Assembly (NCBI RefSeq): GCF_963678635.1
Contig: NC_087062.1
Coordinates: 34,746,052-34,810,051, forward strand
Source of the DNA: Symsagittifera roscoffensis
Taxonomy: Eukaryota; Xenacoelomorpha; Acoela; Convolutidae
DNA length: 64,000 nucleotides
Direction of reading: 5' to 3'
In this document: positions 49,773-63,200 of the stretch, piece after piece
Numbering within the stretch: the stretch's first letter is position 1
Layout: each line of letters begins with the position of its first letter
Made by a program: the position numbers and the translations under genes
The notes under the pieces: generated by a model
The model's input: only the letters and a program-made list of their open reading frames with translations
Databases searched by the model: none
Told to the model about the DNA's origin: nothing

Positions 49773-52700
49773 AGCAATAGACCGATCACCGTCCGCGTCC
49801 GGAGGGATAAGTAAACCGTCGACCCGAAAAGGTCAGCAATAGACCGACCAGAGTCCGCGTCCGGAAGGATACCTAAAGCTTCGATACGAAAGGCTCATCA
49901 AAAGACCGATCACCGTCCGCATCCGGAGGGTAACTACACCGTAGATCCAAAAATCTCAGCAATAGACCGATCACCGTCCGCGTCCGGGGGGATAAGTAAA
50001 CCGTCGATCCAAAAGGTCAGCAATAGACCGACCACAGTCCGCGTCCGGAAGGATACCTAAAGCTTCGATCCGAAAATTTCAGCAATAGACCGATCACCGT
50101 CCGCGTTCGGAGAGATACCTAAGCCGTAAATTCGAAAGGCTCATCCATAGACCGATCACCGTCCGCGTCCGGAGGGATAACTACACCGTAGATCCGAAAG
50201 TCTCAGCAATAGAACGATCAACGTCCGCGTCCGGAGGGATAAGTAAACCGTCGATCCGAAAAGGTCAGCTATAGACCGATCACAGTCCGCGTCCGGAAAG
50301 ATACCTAAACCTTCGATCCGAAAGGCTCTTCAATAGATCGATCACCGTTCGCATCCGGAGGGTAACTACACCGTAGATCCGAAAGTCTCAGCAATAGAAC
50401 AATCAACGTCCGCGTCCGGAGGGATAACTAAAACGTCGATTGAAAAGGTCAGCAATTGACCAATCACAGTCCTTATCCGGAAGGATACCTAAACCGTCGA
50501 TCCGAAAAGCCAGCAAAATATCGATCACCGTCCTTGTCCGGAGGGTTATCTAAACCGTTTATCCGAAACGGTCAGCAAGAGACCGATCACGTCCGCGTCC
50601 GGACCGATACCTAAACCGTCGTTCCAAAAGGCTCAGCAATAAACCGATCAACGTCCGCGTCTGGAGGGTTACCTGAACAGTCGATCCGAAACGGTCAGCA
50701 ATAGACTGATCACCGTCCGAGTCCTGAGGGATACCTAAACCTTCGATCCGAAAGGCTCATCAAAAGACCGATCACCGTCCGCATCCGGAGGGTAACTACA
50801 CCGTAGATCCGAAAATCTCAGCAATAGACCGATCACCGTCCGCGTCCGGAGGGATAAGTAAACCGTCGACCCGAAAAGGTCAGCAATAGACCGACCAGAG
50901 TCCGCGTCCGGAAGGATACCTAAAGCTTCGATCCGAAAGGCTCATCAAAAGACCGATCAACGTCCGCGTCCGGAGGCATAAGTAAACCGTCGATCCGAAA
51001 AGGTCAGCTATAGACCGATCACAGTCCGCGTCCGGAAAGATACCTAAACCTTCGATCCGAAAGGCTCTTCAATAGATCGATCACCGTTCGCACCCGGAGG
51101 GTAACTACACCGTAGATCCGAAAATCTCAGCAATAGACCGATCACCGTCCGCGTTCGGAGAGATACCTAAACCGTCAATTCGAAAGGCTCATCCATAGAC
51201 CGATCACCGTCCGCGTCCGGAGGGATAACTACACCGTAGATCCGAAAGTCTCAGCAATAGAACAATCAACGTCCGCGTCCGGAGGGATAACTAAAACGTC
51301 GATTGAAAAGGTCAGCAATTGACCGATCACAGTCCTTATCCGGAAGGATACCTAAACCGTCGATCCGAAAAGCCAGCAAAATATCGATCACCGTCCGCGT
51401 CCGGAGGGTTATCTAAACCGTTTATCCGAAACGGTCAGCAAGAGACCGATCACGTCCGCGTCCGGACCGATACCTAAACCGTCGTTCCAAAAGGCTCAGC
51501 AATAAACCGATCAACGTCCGCGTCTGGAGGGTTACCTGAACAGTCGATCCGAAACGGTCAGCAATAGACTGATCACCGTCCGAGTCCTGAGGGATACCTA
51601 AACCTTCGATCCGAAAGGCTCATCAAAAGACCGATCACCGTCCGCATCCGGAGGGTAACTACACCGTAGATCCGAAAATCTCAGCAATAGACCGATCACC
51701 GTCCGCGTCCGGAGGGATAAGTAAACCGTCGACCCGAAAAGGTCAGCAATAGACCGACCAGAGTCCGCGTCCGGAAGGATACCTAAAGCTTCGATCCGAA
51801 AGGCTCATCAAAAGACCGATCACCGTCCGCATCCGGAGGGTAACTACACCGTAGATCCGAAAATCTCAGCAATAGACCGATCACCGTCCGCGTCCGGGGG
51901 GATAAGTAAACCGTCGATCCAAAAGGTCAGCAATAGACCGACCACAGTCCGCGTCCGGAAGGATACCTAAAGCTTCGATCCGAAAATCTCAGCAATAGAC
52001 CGATCACCGTCCGCGTTCGGAGAGATACCTAAGCCGTAAATTCGAAAGGCTCATCCATAGACCGATCACCGTCCGCGTCCGGAGGGATAACTACACCGTA
52101 GATCCGAAAGTCTCAGCAATAGAACGATCAACGTCCGCGTCCGGAGGGATAAGTAAACCGTCGATCCGAAAAGGTCAGCAATAGACCGATCACAGTCCGC
52201 GTCCGGAAGGATACCTAAACCTTCGATCCGAAAGGCTCATCAATAGATCGATCACCGTTCGCATCCGGAGGGTAACTACACCGTAGATCCAAAAATCTCA
52301 GCAATAGACCGATCACCGTCCGCGTTCGGAGAGATACCTGAACCGTCAATTCGAAAGGCTCATCCATAGACCGATCACCGTCCGCGTCCGGAGGGATAAC
52401 TACACCGTAGATCCGAAAGTCTCAGCAATAGAACAATCAACGTCCGCGTCCGGAGGGATAACTAAAACGTCGATTGAAAAGGTCAGCAATTGACCGATCA
52501 CAGTCCTTATCCGGAAGGATACCTAAACCGTCGATCCGAAAAGCCAGCAAAATATCGATCACCGTCCGCGTCCGGAGGGTTATCTAAACCGTTTATCCGA
52601 AACGGTCAGCAAGAGACCGATCACGTCCGCGTCCGGACCGATACCTAAACCGTCGTTCCAAAAGGCTCAGCAATAAACCGATCAACGTCCGCGTCTGGAT

Positions 52701-53242
52701 GGTTACCTGAACAGTCGATCCGAAACGGTCAGCAATAGACTGATCACCGTCCGAGTCCTGAGGGATACCTAAACCTTCGATCCGAAAGGCTCATCAAAAG
52801 ACCGATCACCGTCCGCATCCGGAGGGTAACTACACCGTAGATCCAAAAATCTCAGCAATAGACCGATCACCGTCCGCGTCCGGAGGGATAAGTAAACCGT
52901 CGATCCAAAAGGTCAGCAATAGACCGACCACAGTCCGCGTCCGGAAGGATACCTGAAGCTTCGATCCGAAAGGCTCATCAATAGACCGATCACCGTCCGC
53001 ATCCGGAGGGTAACTACACCGTAGATCTGAAAATCTCAGCAATAGACCGACCACCGTCCGCGTTCGGAGAGATACCTAAACCGTAAATTCGAAAGGCTCA
53101 TCCATAGACCGATCAACCTCCGCGTCCGGAGGGATAACTACACCGTAGATCCGAAAGTCTCAGCAATAGAACAATCAACGTCCGCTTCCGGAGGAATAAC
53201 TAAAACGTCGATTGAAGAGGTCAGCAATTGACCGATCACAGT
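49773..53242 (+). repeat. Right block, variable 863-, 1,171- and 738-bp intervals
   Basis: Three consecutive intervals between CCTTATCCGG monomers are 863, 1,171 and 738 bp (14, 19 and 12 monomers). They are variants of one unit that differ by loss or gain of blocks such as CGACCAGAGTCCGCG or CTCTTCAATAGATCG monomers. The first bases after the gap (AGCAATAGACC at 49,773) match 51,684 onwards at an offset of 1,911 bp. Confidence 0.82.
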
Positions 53243-56200
53243 CCTTATCCGGAAGGATACCTAAACCGTCGATCCGAAAAGCCAGCAAAATATCGATCAC
53301 CGTCCGCGTCCGGAGGGTTATCTAAAACGTTTATCCGAACGGTCAGCAAGAGACCGATCACGTCCGCGTCCGGACCGATACCTAAACCGTCGTTCCAAAA
53401 GGCTCAGCAATAGACCGATCAACGTCCGCGTCTGGAGGGTTACCTGAACAGGCGATCCGAAACGGTCAGCAATAGACTGATCACCGTCCGAATCCTGAGG
53501 GATACCTAAACCTTCGATCCGAAAGGCTCATCAAAAGACCGATCACCGTCCGCGTCCGGAGGGATAACTACACCGTAGATCCGAAAGTCTCAGCAATAGA
53601 ACAATCAACGTCCGCGTCCGGAGGGATAACTAAAACGTCGATTGAAAAGGTCAGCAATTGACCGATCACAGTCCTTATCCGGAAGAATACCTAAACCGTC
53701 GATCCGAAAAGCCAGCAAAAAATCGATCACCGTCCGCGTCCGGAGGGTTATCTAAACCGTTTATCCGAAACGGTCAGCAAGAGACCGATCACGTCCGCGT
53801 CCGGACCGATACCTAAACCGTCGTTCCAAAAGGCTCAGCAATAAACCGATCAACGTCCGCGTCTGGATGGTTACCTGAACAGTCGATCCGAAACGGTCAG
53901 CAATAGACTGATCACCGTCCGAGTCCTGAGGGATACCTAAACCTTCGATCCGAAAGGCTCATCAAAAGACCGATCACCGTCCGCATCCGGAGGGTAACTA
54001 CACCGTAGATCCAAAAATCTCAGCAATAGACCGATCACCGTCCGCGTCCGGAGGGATAAGTAAACCGTCGACCCGAAAAGGTCAGCAATAGACCGACCAG
54101 AGTCCGCGTCCGGAAGGATACCTAAAGCTTCGATCCGAAAGGCTCATCAAAAGACCGATCACCGTCCGCATCCGGAGGGTAACTACACCGTAGATCCGAA
54201 AATCCAGCAATAGACCGATCACCGTCCGCGTCCGGGGGGATAAGTAAACCGTCGATCCAAAAGATCAGCAATAGACCGACCACAGTCCGCGTTCGGAAGG
54301 ATACCTAAAGCTTCGATCCGAAAGGCTCATCAATAGACCGATCACCGTCCGCATCCGGAGGGTAACTACACCGTAGATCTGAAAATCTCAGCAATAGACC
54401 GATCACCGTCCGCGTTCGGAGAGATACCTAAACCGTAAATTCGAAAGGCTCATCCATAGACCGATCACCGTCCGCTTCCGGAGGGATAACTACACCGTAG
54501 ATCCGAAAGTCTCAGCAATAGAACAATCAACGTCCGCTTCCGGAGGAATAACTAAAACGTCGATTGAAGAGGTCAGCAATTGACCGATCACAGTCCTTAT
54601 CCGGAAGGATACCTAAACCGTCGATCCGAAAAGCCAGCAAAATATCGATCACCGTCCGCGTCCGGAGGGTTATCTAAAACGTTTATCCGAACGGTCAGCA
54701 AGAGACCGATCACGTCCGCGTCCGGACCGATACCTAAACCGTCGTTCCAAAAGGCTCAGCAAAAGACCGATCAACGTCCGCGTCTGGAGGGTTACCTGAA
54801 CAGTCGATCCGAAACGGTCAGCAATAGACTGATCACCGTCCGAGTCCTGAGGGATACCTAAACCTTCGATCCGAAAGGCTCATCAAAAGACCGATCACCG
54901 TCCGCGTCCGGAGGGATAACTACACCGTAGATCCGAAAGTCTCAGCAATAGAACAATCAACGTCCGCGTCCGGAGGGATAACTAAAACGTCGGTTGAAAA
55001 GGTCAGCAATTGACCGATCACAGTCCTTATCCGGAAGGATACCTAAACCGTCGATCCGAAAAGCCAGCAAAATATCGATCACCGTCCGTGTCCGGAGGGT
55101 TATCTAAACCGTTTATCCGAAACGGTCAGCAAGAGACCGATCACATCCGCGTCCGGACCGATACCTAAACCGTCGTTCCAAAAGACTCAGCAATAAACCG
55201 ATCAACGTCCGCGTCTGGAGGGTTACCTGAACAGTCGATCCGAAACGGTCAGCAATAGACTGATCACCGTCCGAGTCCTGAGGGATACCTAAACCTTCGA
55301 TCCGAAAGGCTCATCAAAAGACCGATCACCGTCCGCATCCGGAGGGTAACTACACCGTAGATCCGAAAATCTCAGCAATAGACCGATCACCGTCCGCGTC
55401 CGGAGGGATAAGTAAACCGTCGATCCGAAAAGGTCAGCAATAGACCGACCAGAGTCCGCGTCCGGAAGGATACCTAAAGCTTCGATCCGAAAGGCTCATC
55501 AAAAGACCGATCACCGTCCGCATCCGGAGGGTAACTACACCGTAGATCCGAAAATCTCAGCAATAGACCGATCACCGTCCGCGTCCGGGGGGATAAGTAA
55601 ACCGTCGATCCAAAAAGTCAGCATTAGACCGACCACAGTCCGCGTCCGGAAGGATACCTAAAGCTTCGATCCGAAAGGCTCATCAATAGACCGATCACCG
55701 TCCGCATCCGGAGGGTAACTACACCGTAGATCTGAAAATCTCAGCAATAGACCGATCACCGTCCGCGTTCGGAGAGATACCTAAACCGTAAATTCGAAAG
55801 GCTCATCCATAGACCGATCACCGTCCGCGTCCGGAGGGATAACTACACCGTAGATCCGAAAGTCTCAGCAATAGAACAATCAACGTCCGCTTCCGGAGGA
55901 ATAACTAAAACGTCGATTGAAGAGGTCAGCAATTGACCGATCACAGTCCTTATCCGGAAGGATACCTAAACCGTCGATCCGAAAAGCCAGCAAAATATCG
56001 ATCACCGTCCGCGTCAGGAGGGTTATCTAAAACGTTTATCCGAAACGGTCAGCAAGAGACCGATCACGTCCGCGTCCGGAACGATACCTAAAACGTCGTT
56101 CCAAAAGGCTCAGCAATAGACCGATCAACGTCCGCGTCTGGAGGGTTACCTGAACAGTCGATCCGAAACGGTCAGCAATAGACTGATCACCGTCCGAGTC

Positions 56201-57361
56201 CTGAGGAATACCTAAACCATCGATCCGAAAGGCTCATCAAAAGACCGATCACCGTCCGCATCCGGAGGGTAACTACACCGTAGATCCGAAAATCTCAGCA
56301 ATAGACCGATCACCGTCCGCGTCCGGAGGGATAAGTAAACCGTCGATCCGAAAAGGTCAGCAATAGACCGACCACAGTCCGCGTCCGGAAGGATACCTAA
56401 AGCTTCGATCCGAAAGGCTCATCAAAAGACCGATCACCGTCCGCATCTGGAGGGTAACTACAACGTAGATCCGAAAATCTCAGCAATAGACCGATCACCG
56501 TCCGCGTCCGGGGGGATAAGTAAACCGTCATTCCGAAAAGGTCAGCGATAGACCGACCACAGTCCGCGTCCGGAAGGATACCTAAAGCTTCGATCCGAAA
56601 GGCTCATCAATAGACCGATCACCGTCCGCATCCGGAGGGTAACTACACCGTAGATCTGAAAATCTCAGCAATAGAGCGATCACCGTCCGCGTTCGGAGAG
56701 ATACCTAAACCGTAAATTCGAAAGGCTCATCCATAGACCGATCACCGTCCGCGTCCGGAGGGATAACTACACCGTAGATCCGAAAGTCTCAGCAATAGAA
56801 CAATCAACGTCCGCGTACAGAGGGATAACTAAAACGTCGATTGAAAAGGTCAGTAATTGACCGGTTATACTCCTTATCCGGAAGGATACCTAAACCGTCG
56901 ATCCAAAAGCCAGCAAAATATCGATCACCGTCCGCGTCCGGAGGGTTATCTAAAACGTTTATCCGAAACGGTCAGCAAGAGACCGATCACGTCCGCGTCC
57001 GGACCGATACCTAAACCGTCGTTTCAAAAGGCTCAGCAATAGACCGATCAACGTCCGCGTCTGGAGGGTTACCTGAACAGTCGATCCGAAACGGTCAGCA
57101 ATAGACTGATCACCGTCCGAGTCCTGAGGAATACCTAAACCTTCGATCCGAAAGGCTCATCAAAAGACCGATCACCGTCCACATCCGGAGGGTAACTACA
57201 CCGTAGATCCAAAAATCTCAGCAATAGACCGATCACCGTCCGCGTCCGGAGGGATAAGTAAACCGTCGATCCGAAAAGGTCGGCAATAGACCGACCACAG
57301 TCCGCGTCCGGAAGGATACCTAAAGCTTCGATCCGAAAGGCTCATCAATAGACCGATCACC
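53243..57361 (+). repeat. 1,352-bp HOR (22 monomers) and 924-bp derivatives
   Basis: CCTTATCCGG intervals alternate 430, 922, 430, 923 and then 924 bp, so 430+922 = 1,352 bp is the higher unit (53,243, 54,595, 55,948). The last unit has lost the 430-bp (7-monomer) part. The 53,228 and 54,580 stretches encode the same 61-residue frame, showing how alike the copies are. The monomer at 56,860 is degraded (CCGGTTATACTCCTTATCC). Almost every unit has HindIII-type AAGCTT in TAAAGCTTCGATCC, a subtype marker for this block. Confidence 0.87.
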
Positions 57362-59340
57362 GTCCGCATCCGGAGAATAACTACACGGTAGATCTGAAAA
57401 TCTCAGCAATAGACCGATCACCGTCCGCGTTCGGAGAAATACCTAAACCGTCATTTCGAAAGGCTCATCCATAGACCGATCACCGTCCGCATCTGGAGGG
57501 TAACTACACCGTAGATCTGAAAATCTCAGCAATAGACAGATCACCGTCCGCGTTCGGAGAGATACCTAAACCGTCAATTCGAAAGGCTCATCCATAGACC
57601 AACCAACGTCCGCGTCCGGAGGGATAACTACACCGTAGATCCCAAAGTCTCAGCAATAGAACGATCAACGTCCGCGTCCGGAGGGATACCTAAACCGTCG
57701 GTCGGAAACGCTCAGCCAAAGACCGATCACCGTCCGCGTCCGGAGGGATACCTAAACCGTTGATTCGCGTCCAGCAATAGAACGATCAACGTCCGCGTCC
57801 GGAGGGATAAGTAAACCGTCGATCCGGAAAGGTCAGCAATAGACCGATCACAGCCCGCGTCCGGAAGGATACCTAAACCATCGATCCGAAAGGCTCATCA
57901 ATAGACCAATCACCGTCCGCATCCGGAGGGTAACTACACCGTAGATCCAAAAATCTCAGCAATAGACCGATCACCGTCCGCGTTCGGAGAGATACCTAAA
58001 CCGTCAATTCGAAAGGCTCATCCATAGACCGATCACCGTCCGCTCCGGAGGGATAACTACACCGTAGATCCGAAAGTCTCAGCAATAGAACAATCAACGT
58101 CCGCGTCCGGAGAGATAAGTGAACCGTCGATCCGAAAAGGTCAGCAATAGACCGATCACAGTCCGCGTCCGGAAAGATTCCTAAACCTTCGATCCGAAAG
58201 GCTCATCAATAGACCGATCATTGTCCGCATCCGGAGGGTAACTACACCGTAGATCCGACAATCTCAGCAAAAGACCGATTACCGTCCGCGTTCGGAGAGA
58301 TACCTAAGCCGTCAATTCGAAAGGCTCATCCATAGACCGATCACCGTCCGCGTCCGGAGGGATAACTACACCGTAGATCCGAAAGTCTCAGCAATAGAAC
58401 AATCAACGTCCGCGTCCGGAGGGATAACTAAAACGTCGATTGAAAAGGTCAGCAATTGACCGATCACAGTCCTTATCCGGAAGGATACCTAAACCGTCGA
58501 TCCGAAAAGCCAGCAAAAAATCGATCACCGTCCGCGTCCGGAGAGTTAACTAAACCGTTTATCCGAAACGGTCAGCAAGAGACCGATCCTGTCCGCGTCC
58601 GGACCGATACCTAAACCGTCGTTCCAAAAGGCTCAGCAAAAGACCGATCACCGTCCGCGTCCGGAGGGATAACTACACCGTAGATCCGAAAGTCTCAGCA
58701 ATAGAACAATCAACGTCCGCGTCCGGAGGGATAACTAAAACGTCGATTGAAAAGGTCAGCAATTGACCGATCACAGTCCTTATCCGGAAGGATACCTAAA
58801 CCGTCGATCCGAAAAGCCAGCAAAATATCGATCACCGTCCGCGTCCGGAGAGTTAACTAAACCGTTTATCCGAAACGGTCAGCAAGAGACCGATCACGTC
58901 CGCGTCCGGACCGATACCTAAACCGTCGATCCGAAAGGCTCATCAATAGACCGATCACCGTCCACATCCGGAGGATAACAGGGTAACTACACCGTAGATC
59001 TGAAAATCTCAGCAATAGACAGATCACCGTCCGCGTTCGGAGAGATACCTAAACCGTCAATTCGAAAGGCTCATCCATAGACCAACCAACGTCCGCGTCC
59101 GGAGGGATAACTACGCCGTAGATCCCAAAGTCTCAGCAATAGAACGATCAACGTCCGCGTCCGGAAGGATACCTAAACCGTCGGTCGGAAACGCTCAGCC
59201 AAAGACCGATCACCGTCCGCGTCCGGAGGGATACCTAAACCGTTGATTCGAAAGAAGGCTCAGCAATAGACCGATCACCGTCTGCGTCCGGAGGATACCT
59301 GAACCGTTGATCCGAAAGATTCAGCAATAGACCGATCACC
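57362..59340 (+). repeat. 1,979-bp HOR copy 1 (32 monomers)
   Basis: CCTTATCCGG at 58,471 and 58,778 recurs at 60,450 and 60,757, an offset of 1,979 in both cases. GGGTAACTACACC at 58,981 recurs at 60,960. The unit contains a chimeric monomer, TTGATTCGCGTCCAGCAATAG at about 57,760, in which part of the second half is missing, and a four-base GAAG insertion near 59,249 that copy 2 lacks. Confidence 0.88.
58968..58990 (+). repeat. Short internal duplication GGGTAACA-GGGTAACT type
   Basis: In one monomer the motif GGATAACAGGGTAACTAC replaces the usual GGAGGGTAACTAC, adding about 9 bp. It recurs in copy 2 of the 1,979-bp unit (near 60,951) and near 63,547, where GGGTAACAGGGTAAC is a clear doubled octamer-like repeat. 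It is a useful subtype tag for tracing this monomer. Confidence 0.75.
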
Positions 59341-61319
59341 GTCCGCATCCGGAGAATAACTACACCGTAGATCTGAAATTTTAGCAATAGACCGATCACC
59401 GTCCGCGTTCGGAGAAATACCTAAACCGTCATTTCGAAAGGCTCATCCATAGACCGATCACCTTCCGCATCTAGAGGGTAACTACACCGTAGATCTGAAA
59501 ATCTCAGCAATAGACAGATCACCGTCCGCGTTCGGAGAGATACCTAAACCGTCAATTCGAAAGGCTCATCCATAGACCAACCAACGTCCGCGTCCGGAGG
59601 GATAACTACACCGTAGATCCCAAAGTCTCAGCAATAGAACGATCAACGTCCGCGTCCGGAGGGATACCTAAACCGTCGGTCGGAAACGCTCAGCCAAAGA
59701 ACGATCACCGTCCGCGTCCGGAGGGATACCTAAACCGTTGATTCGCGTCCAGCAATAGAACGATCAACGTCCGCGTCCGGAGGGATAAGTAAACCGTCGA
59801 TCCGGAAAGGTCAGCAATAGACCGATCACAGCCCGCGTCCGGAAGGATACCTAAACCTTCGATCCGAAAGGCTCATCAATAGACCAATCACCGTCCGCAT
59901 CCGGAGGGTAACTACACCGTAGATCCAAAAATCTCAGCAATAGACCGATCACCGTCCGCGTTCGGAGAGATACCTAAACCGTCAATTCGAAAGGCTCATC
60001 CATAGACCGATCACCGTCCGCGTCCGGAGGGATAACTACACCGTAGATCCGAAAGTCTCAGCAATAGAACAATCAACGTCCGCGTCCGGAGAGATAAGTG
60101 AACCGTCGATCCGAAAAGGTCAGCAATAGACCGATCACAGTCCGCGTCCGGAAGGATTCCTAAACCTTCGATCAGAAAGGCTCATCAATAGACCGATCAT
60201 TGTCCGCATCCGGAGGGTAACTACACCGTAGATCCGACAATCTCAGCAAAAGACCGATTACCGTCCGCGTTCGGAGAGATACCTAAACCGTCAATTCGAA
60301 AGGCTCATCCATAGACCGATCACCGTCCGCGTCCGGAGGGATAACTACACCGTAGATCCGAAAGTCTCAGCAATAGAACAATCAACGTCCGCGTCCGGAG
60401 GGATAACTAAAACGTCGATTGAAAAGGTCAGCAATTGACCGATCACAGTCCTTATCCGGAAGGATACCTAAACCGTCGATCCGAAAAGCCAGCAAAAAAT
60501 CGATCACCTTCCGCGTCCGGAGAGTTAACTAAACCGTTTATCCGAAACGGTCAGCAAGAGACCGATCCTGTCCGCGTCCGGACCGATACCTAAACCGTCG
60601 TTCCAAAAGGCTCAGCAATAGACCGATCACCGTCCGCGTCCGGAGGGATAACTACACCGTAGATCCGAAAGTCTCAGCAATAGAACAATCAACGTCCGCG
60701 TCCGGAGGGATAACTAAAACGTCGATTGAAAAGGTCAGCAATTGACCGATCACAGTCCTTATCCGGAAGGATACCTAAACCGTCGATCCGAAAAGCCAGC
60801 AAAATATCGATCACCGTCCGCGTCCGGAGAGTTAACTAAACCGTTTATCCGAAACGGTCAGCAAGAGACCGATCACGTCCGCGTCCGAACCGATACCTAA
60901 ACCGTCGATCCGAAAGGCTCATCAATAGACCGATCACCGTCCACATCCGGAGGGTAACAGGGTAACTACACCGTAGATCTGAAAATCTCAGCAATAGACA
61001 GATCACCGTCCGCGTTCGGAGAGATACCTAAACCGTCAATTCGAAAGGCTCATCCATAGACCAACCAACGTCCGCGTCCGGAGGGATAACTACGCCGTAG
61101 ATCCCAAAGTCTCAGCAATAGAACGATCAACGTCCGCGTCCGGAAGGATACCTAAACCGTCGGTCGGAAACGCTCAGCCAAAGACCGATCACCGTCCGCG
61201 TCCGGAGGGATACCTAAACCGTTGATTCGAAAGGCTCAGCAATAGACCGATCACCGTCTGCGTCCGGAGGATACCTGAACCGTTGATCCGAAAGATTCAG
61301 CAATAGACCGATCACCGTC
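59341..61319 (+). repeat. 1,979-bp HOR copy 2 (32 monomers)
   Basis: Second copy, beginning at CGTCCGCATCCGGAGAATAAC (compare 57,361) and retaining the chimeric TTGATTCGCGTCC monomer near 59,738. It ends where CCGCATCCGGAGAATAAC would be expected again but CCGCGTCCGGAGGGATACC follows instead (about 61,320). Differences from copy 1 are scattered substitutions and the missing GAAG insertion. Confidence 0.88.
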
Positions 61320-63200
61320 CGCGTCCGGAGGGATACCTAAACCGTCGGTCGGAAACGCTCAGCCAAAGACCTATCACCGTCCGCGTCCGGAGGGATACCT
61401 AAACCGTCGATTCGAAAGGCTCAGCAAAAGACCGATAACCGTCTGCGTCCGGAGGATATCTGAACCGTCGATCCGAAAGGCTCAGCAATAGACCGATCAC
61501 CGTCTGCGTCCGGAGGATACCTGAACCGTCGATCCGAAAGGCTCAGCAATAGACCGATCACCGTCCGCGTCCGGAGGGATACCTAAACCTTCGATCCGAA
61601 AGGCTCATCAATAGACCGATCACCGTCCGCATCTGGAGGGTAACTACACCGTAGATCCGAAAAGCTCAGCAATAGACAGATCACCGTCCGCGTTCGGAGA
61701 GATACCTAAACCGTCAATTCGAAAGTCTCATCCATAGACAAACCACCGTCCGCGTCCGGAGGGATAACTACACCGTAGATCCGAAAGTCTCAGCAATAGA
61801 CCGATCACCGTCTGCGTCCGGAGGATATCTGAACCGTCGATCCCAAAGGCTCAGCAATAGACTGATCACGTCCGCGTCCTGAGGGATACCTAAACCTTCG
61901 ATCCGAAAGGCTCATCAAAAGACCGATGACCGTCCGTATCCGGAGGGTAACTACACCGTAGATCCGAAAATCTCAGCAATAGACCGATCACCGTCCGCGT
62001 CCGGAGGGATAAGTAAACCGTCGATCCGAAAAGGTCAGCAATAGACCGACCACAGTCCGCGTCCGGAGGGTAACTACACCGTAGATCTGAAAATCTCAGC
62101 AATAGACCGATCACCGTCCGCGTTCGGAGAGATACCTAAACCGTCAATTCGAAAGGCTCATCCATAGACCGATCACCGTCCGCATCTGGAGGGTAACTAC
62201 ACCGTAGATCCAAAAATCTCAGCAATAGACAGATCACCGTCCGCGTTCGGAGAGATACCTAAACCGTCAATTCGAAAGGCTCATCCATAGACCAACCAAC
62301 GTCCGCGTCCGGAGGGATAACTACACCGTAGATCCGAAAGTCTCAGCAATAGAACGATCAACGTCCGCGTCCGGAGGGATACCTAAACCGTCGGTCGGAA
62401 ACGCTCAGCCAAAGACCGATCACCGTCCGCGTCCGGAGGGATACCTAAACCGTTGATTGGAAAGGCTCAGCAATAGACCGATCACCGTCTGCGTCCGGAG
62501 GATACCTGAACCGTTGATCCGAAAGATTCAGCAATAGACCGATCACCGTCCGCGTCCGGAGGGATACCTAAACCGTCGGTCGGAAACGCTCAGCCAAAGA
62601 CCTATCACCGTCCGCGTCCGGAGGGATACCTAAACCGTCGATTCGAAAGGCTCAGCAATAGACCGATAACCGTCTGCGTCCGGAGGATACCTGAACGGTC
62701 GATCCGAAAGATTCAGCATTAGACCGATCACCGTATGCGTCCGGAGGATACCTGAACCGTCGATCCGAAAGGCTCAGCAATGTACCGATCACCGTCCGCG
62801 TCCGGAGGGATACCTAAACCGTCGGTCGGAAACGCTCAGCCAAAGACCTATCACCGTCCGCGTCCGGAGGGATACCTAAACCGTCGATTCGAAAGGCTCA
62901 GCAATAGACCGATCACAGTCTGCGTCCGGAGGATACCTGAACCGTCGATCCGAAAGGCTCAGCAATAGACCGATCACCGTCCGCGTACGGAGGGATACCT
63001 AAACCGTCGGTCGGAAACGCTCAGCCAAAGACCTATCACCGTCCGCGTCCGGAGGGATACCTAAGCCGTCGATTCGAAAGGCTCAGCAAAAGACCGATAA
63101 CCGTCTGCGTCCGGAGGATACCTGAACCGTCGATCGGAAAGGCTGAGCAATAGACCGATCACCGTCCGCGTCCGGAGGGATACCTAAACCTTCGATCCGA
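61320..63200 (+). repeat. Short-period HORs of 3-4 monomers
   Basis: The AGCCAAAGACCTATCACC monomer occurs at 61,361, 62,592, 62,838 and 63,022. The last three are 246 and 184 bp apart (4 and 3 monomers) and are each accompanied by CGATTCGAAAGGCTCAGC and CTGCGTCCGGAGGATACCTG monomers. Between 61,600 and 62,390 the block returns to the GGTAACTACACC and CCATAGACCAACC series of the 1,979-bp unit. I read this as recent small-unit amplification at the edge of that unit. Confidence 0.8.

Noticed and set aside
49493-49842. Open frames of 98 and 112 codons on both strands
   Set aside because: Both are open only because they pass through the 200-N gap.
54580-54861. 93-codon plus-strand frame whose first 61 residues recur at 53,228
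   Set aside because: Shared because the 1,352-bp HOR copies are near identical; it reads through consecutive monomers only. Similar short frames at 5,380, 6,328, 22,173, 47,031, 52,830, 56,857, 61,890 and 62,780 have the same explanation.
58971-58989. Resemblance to the I-SceI homing endonuclease site (GGATAACAGGGTAA core)
   Set aside because: Only 14 of 18 positions agree, and the motif is explained by a small internal duplication of GGGTAAC in one monomer. No endonuclease gene is present.
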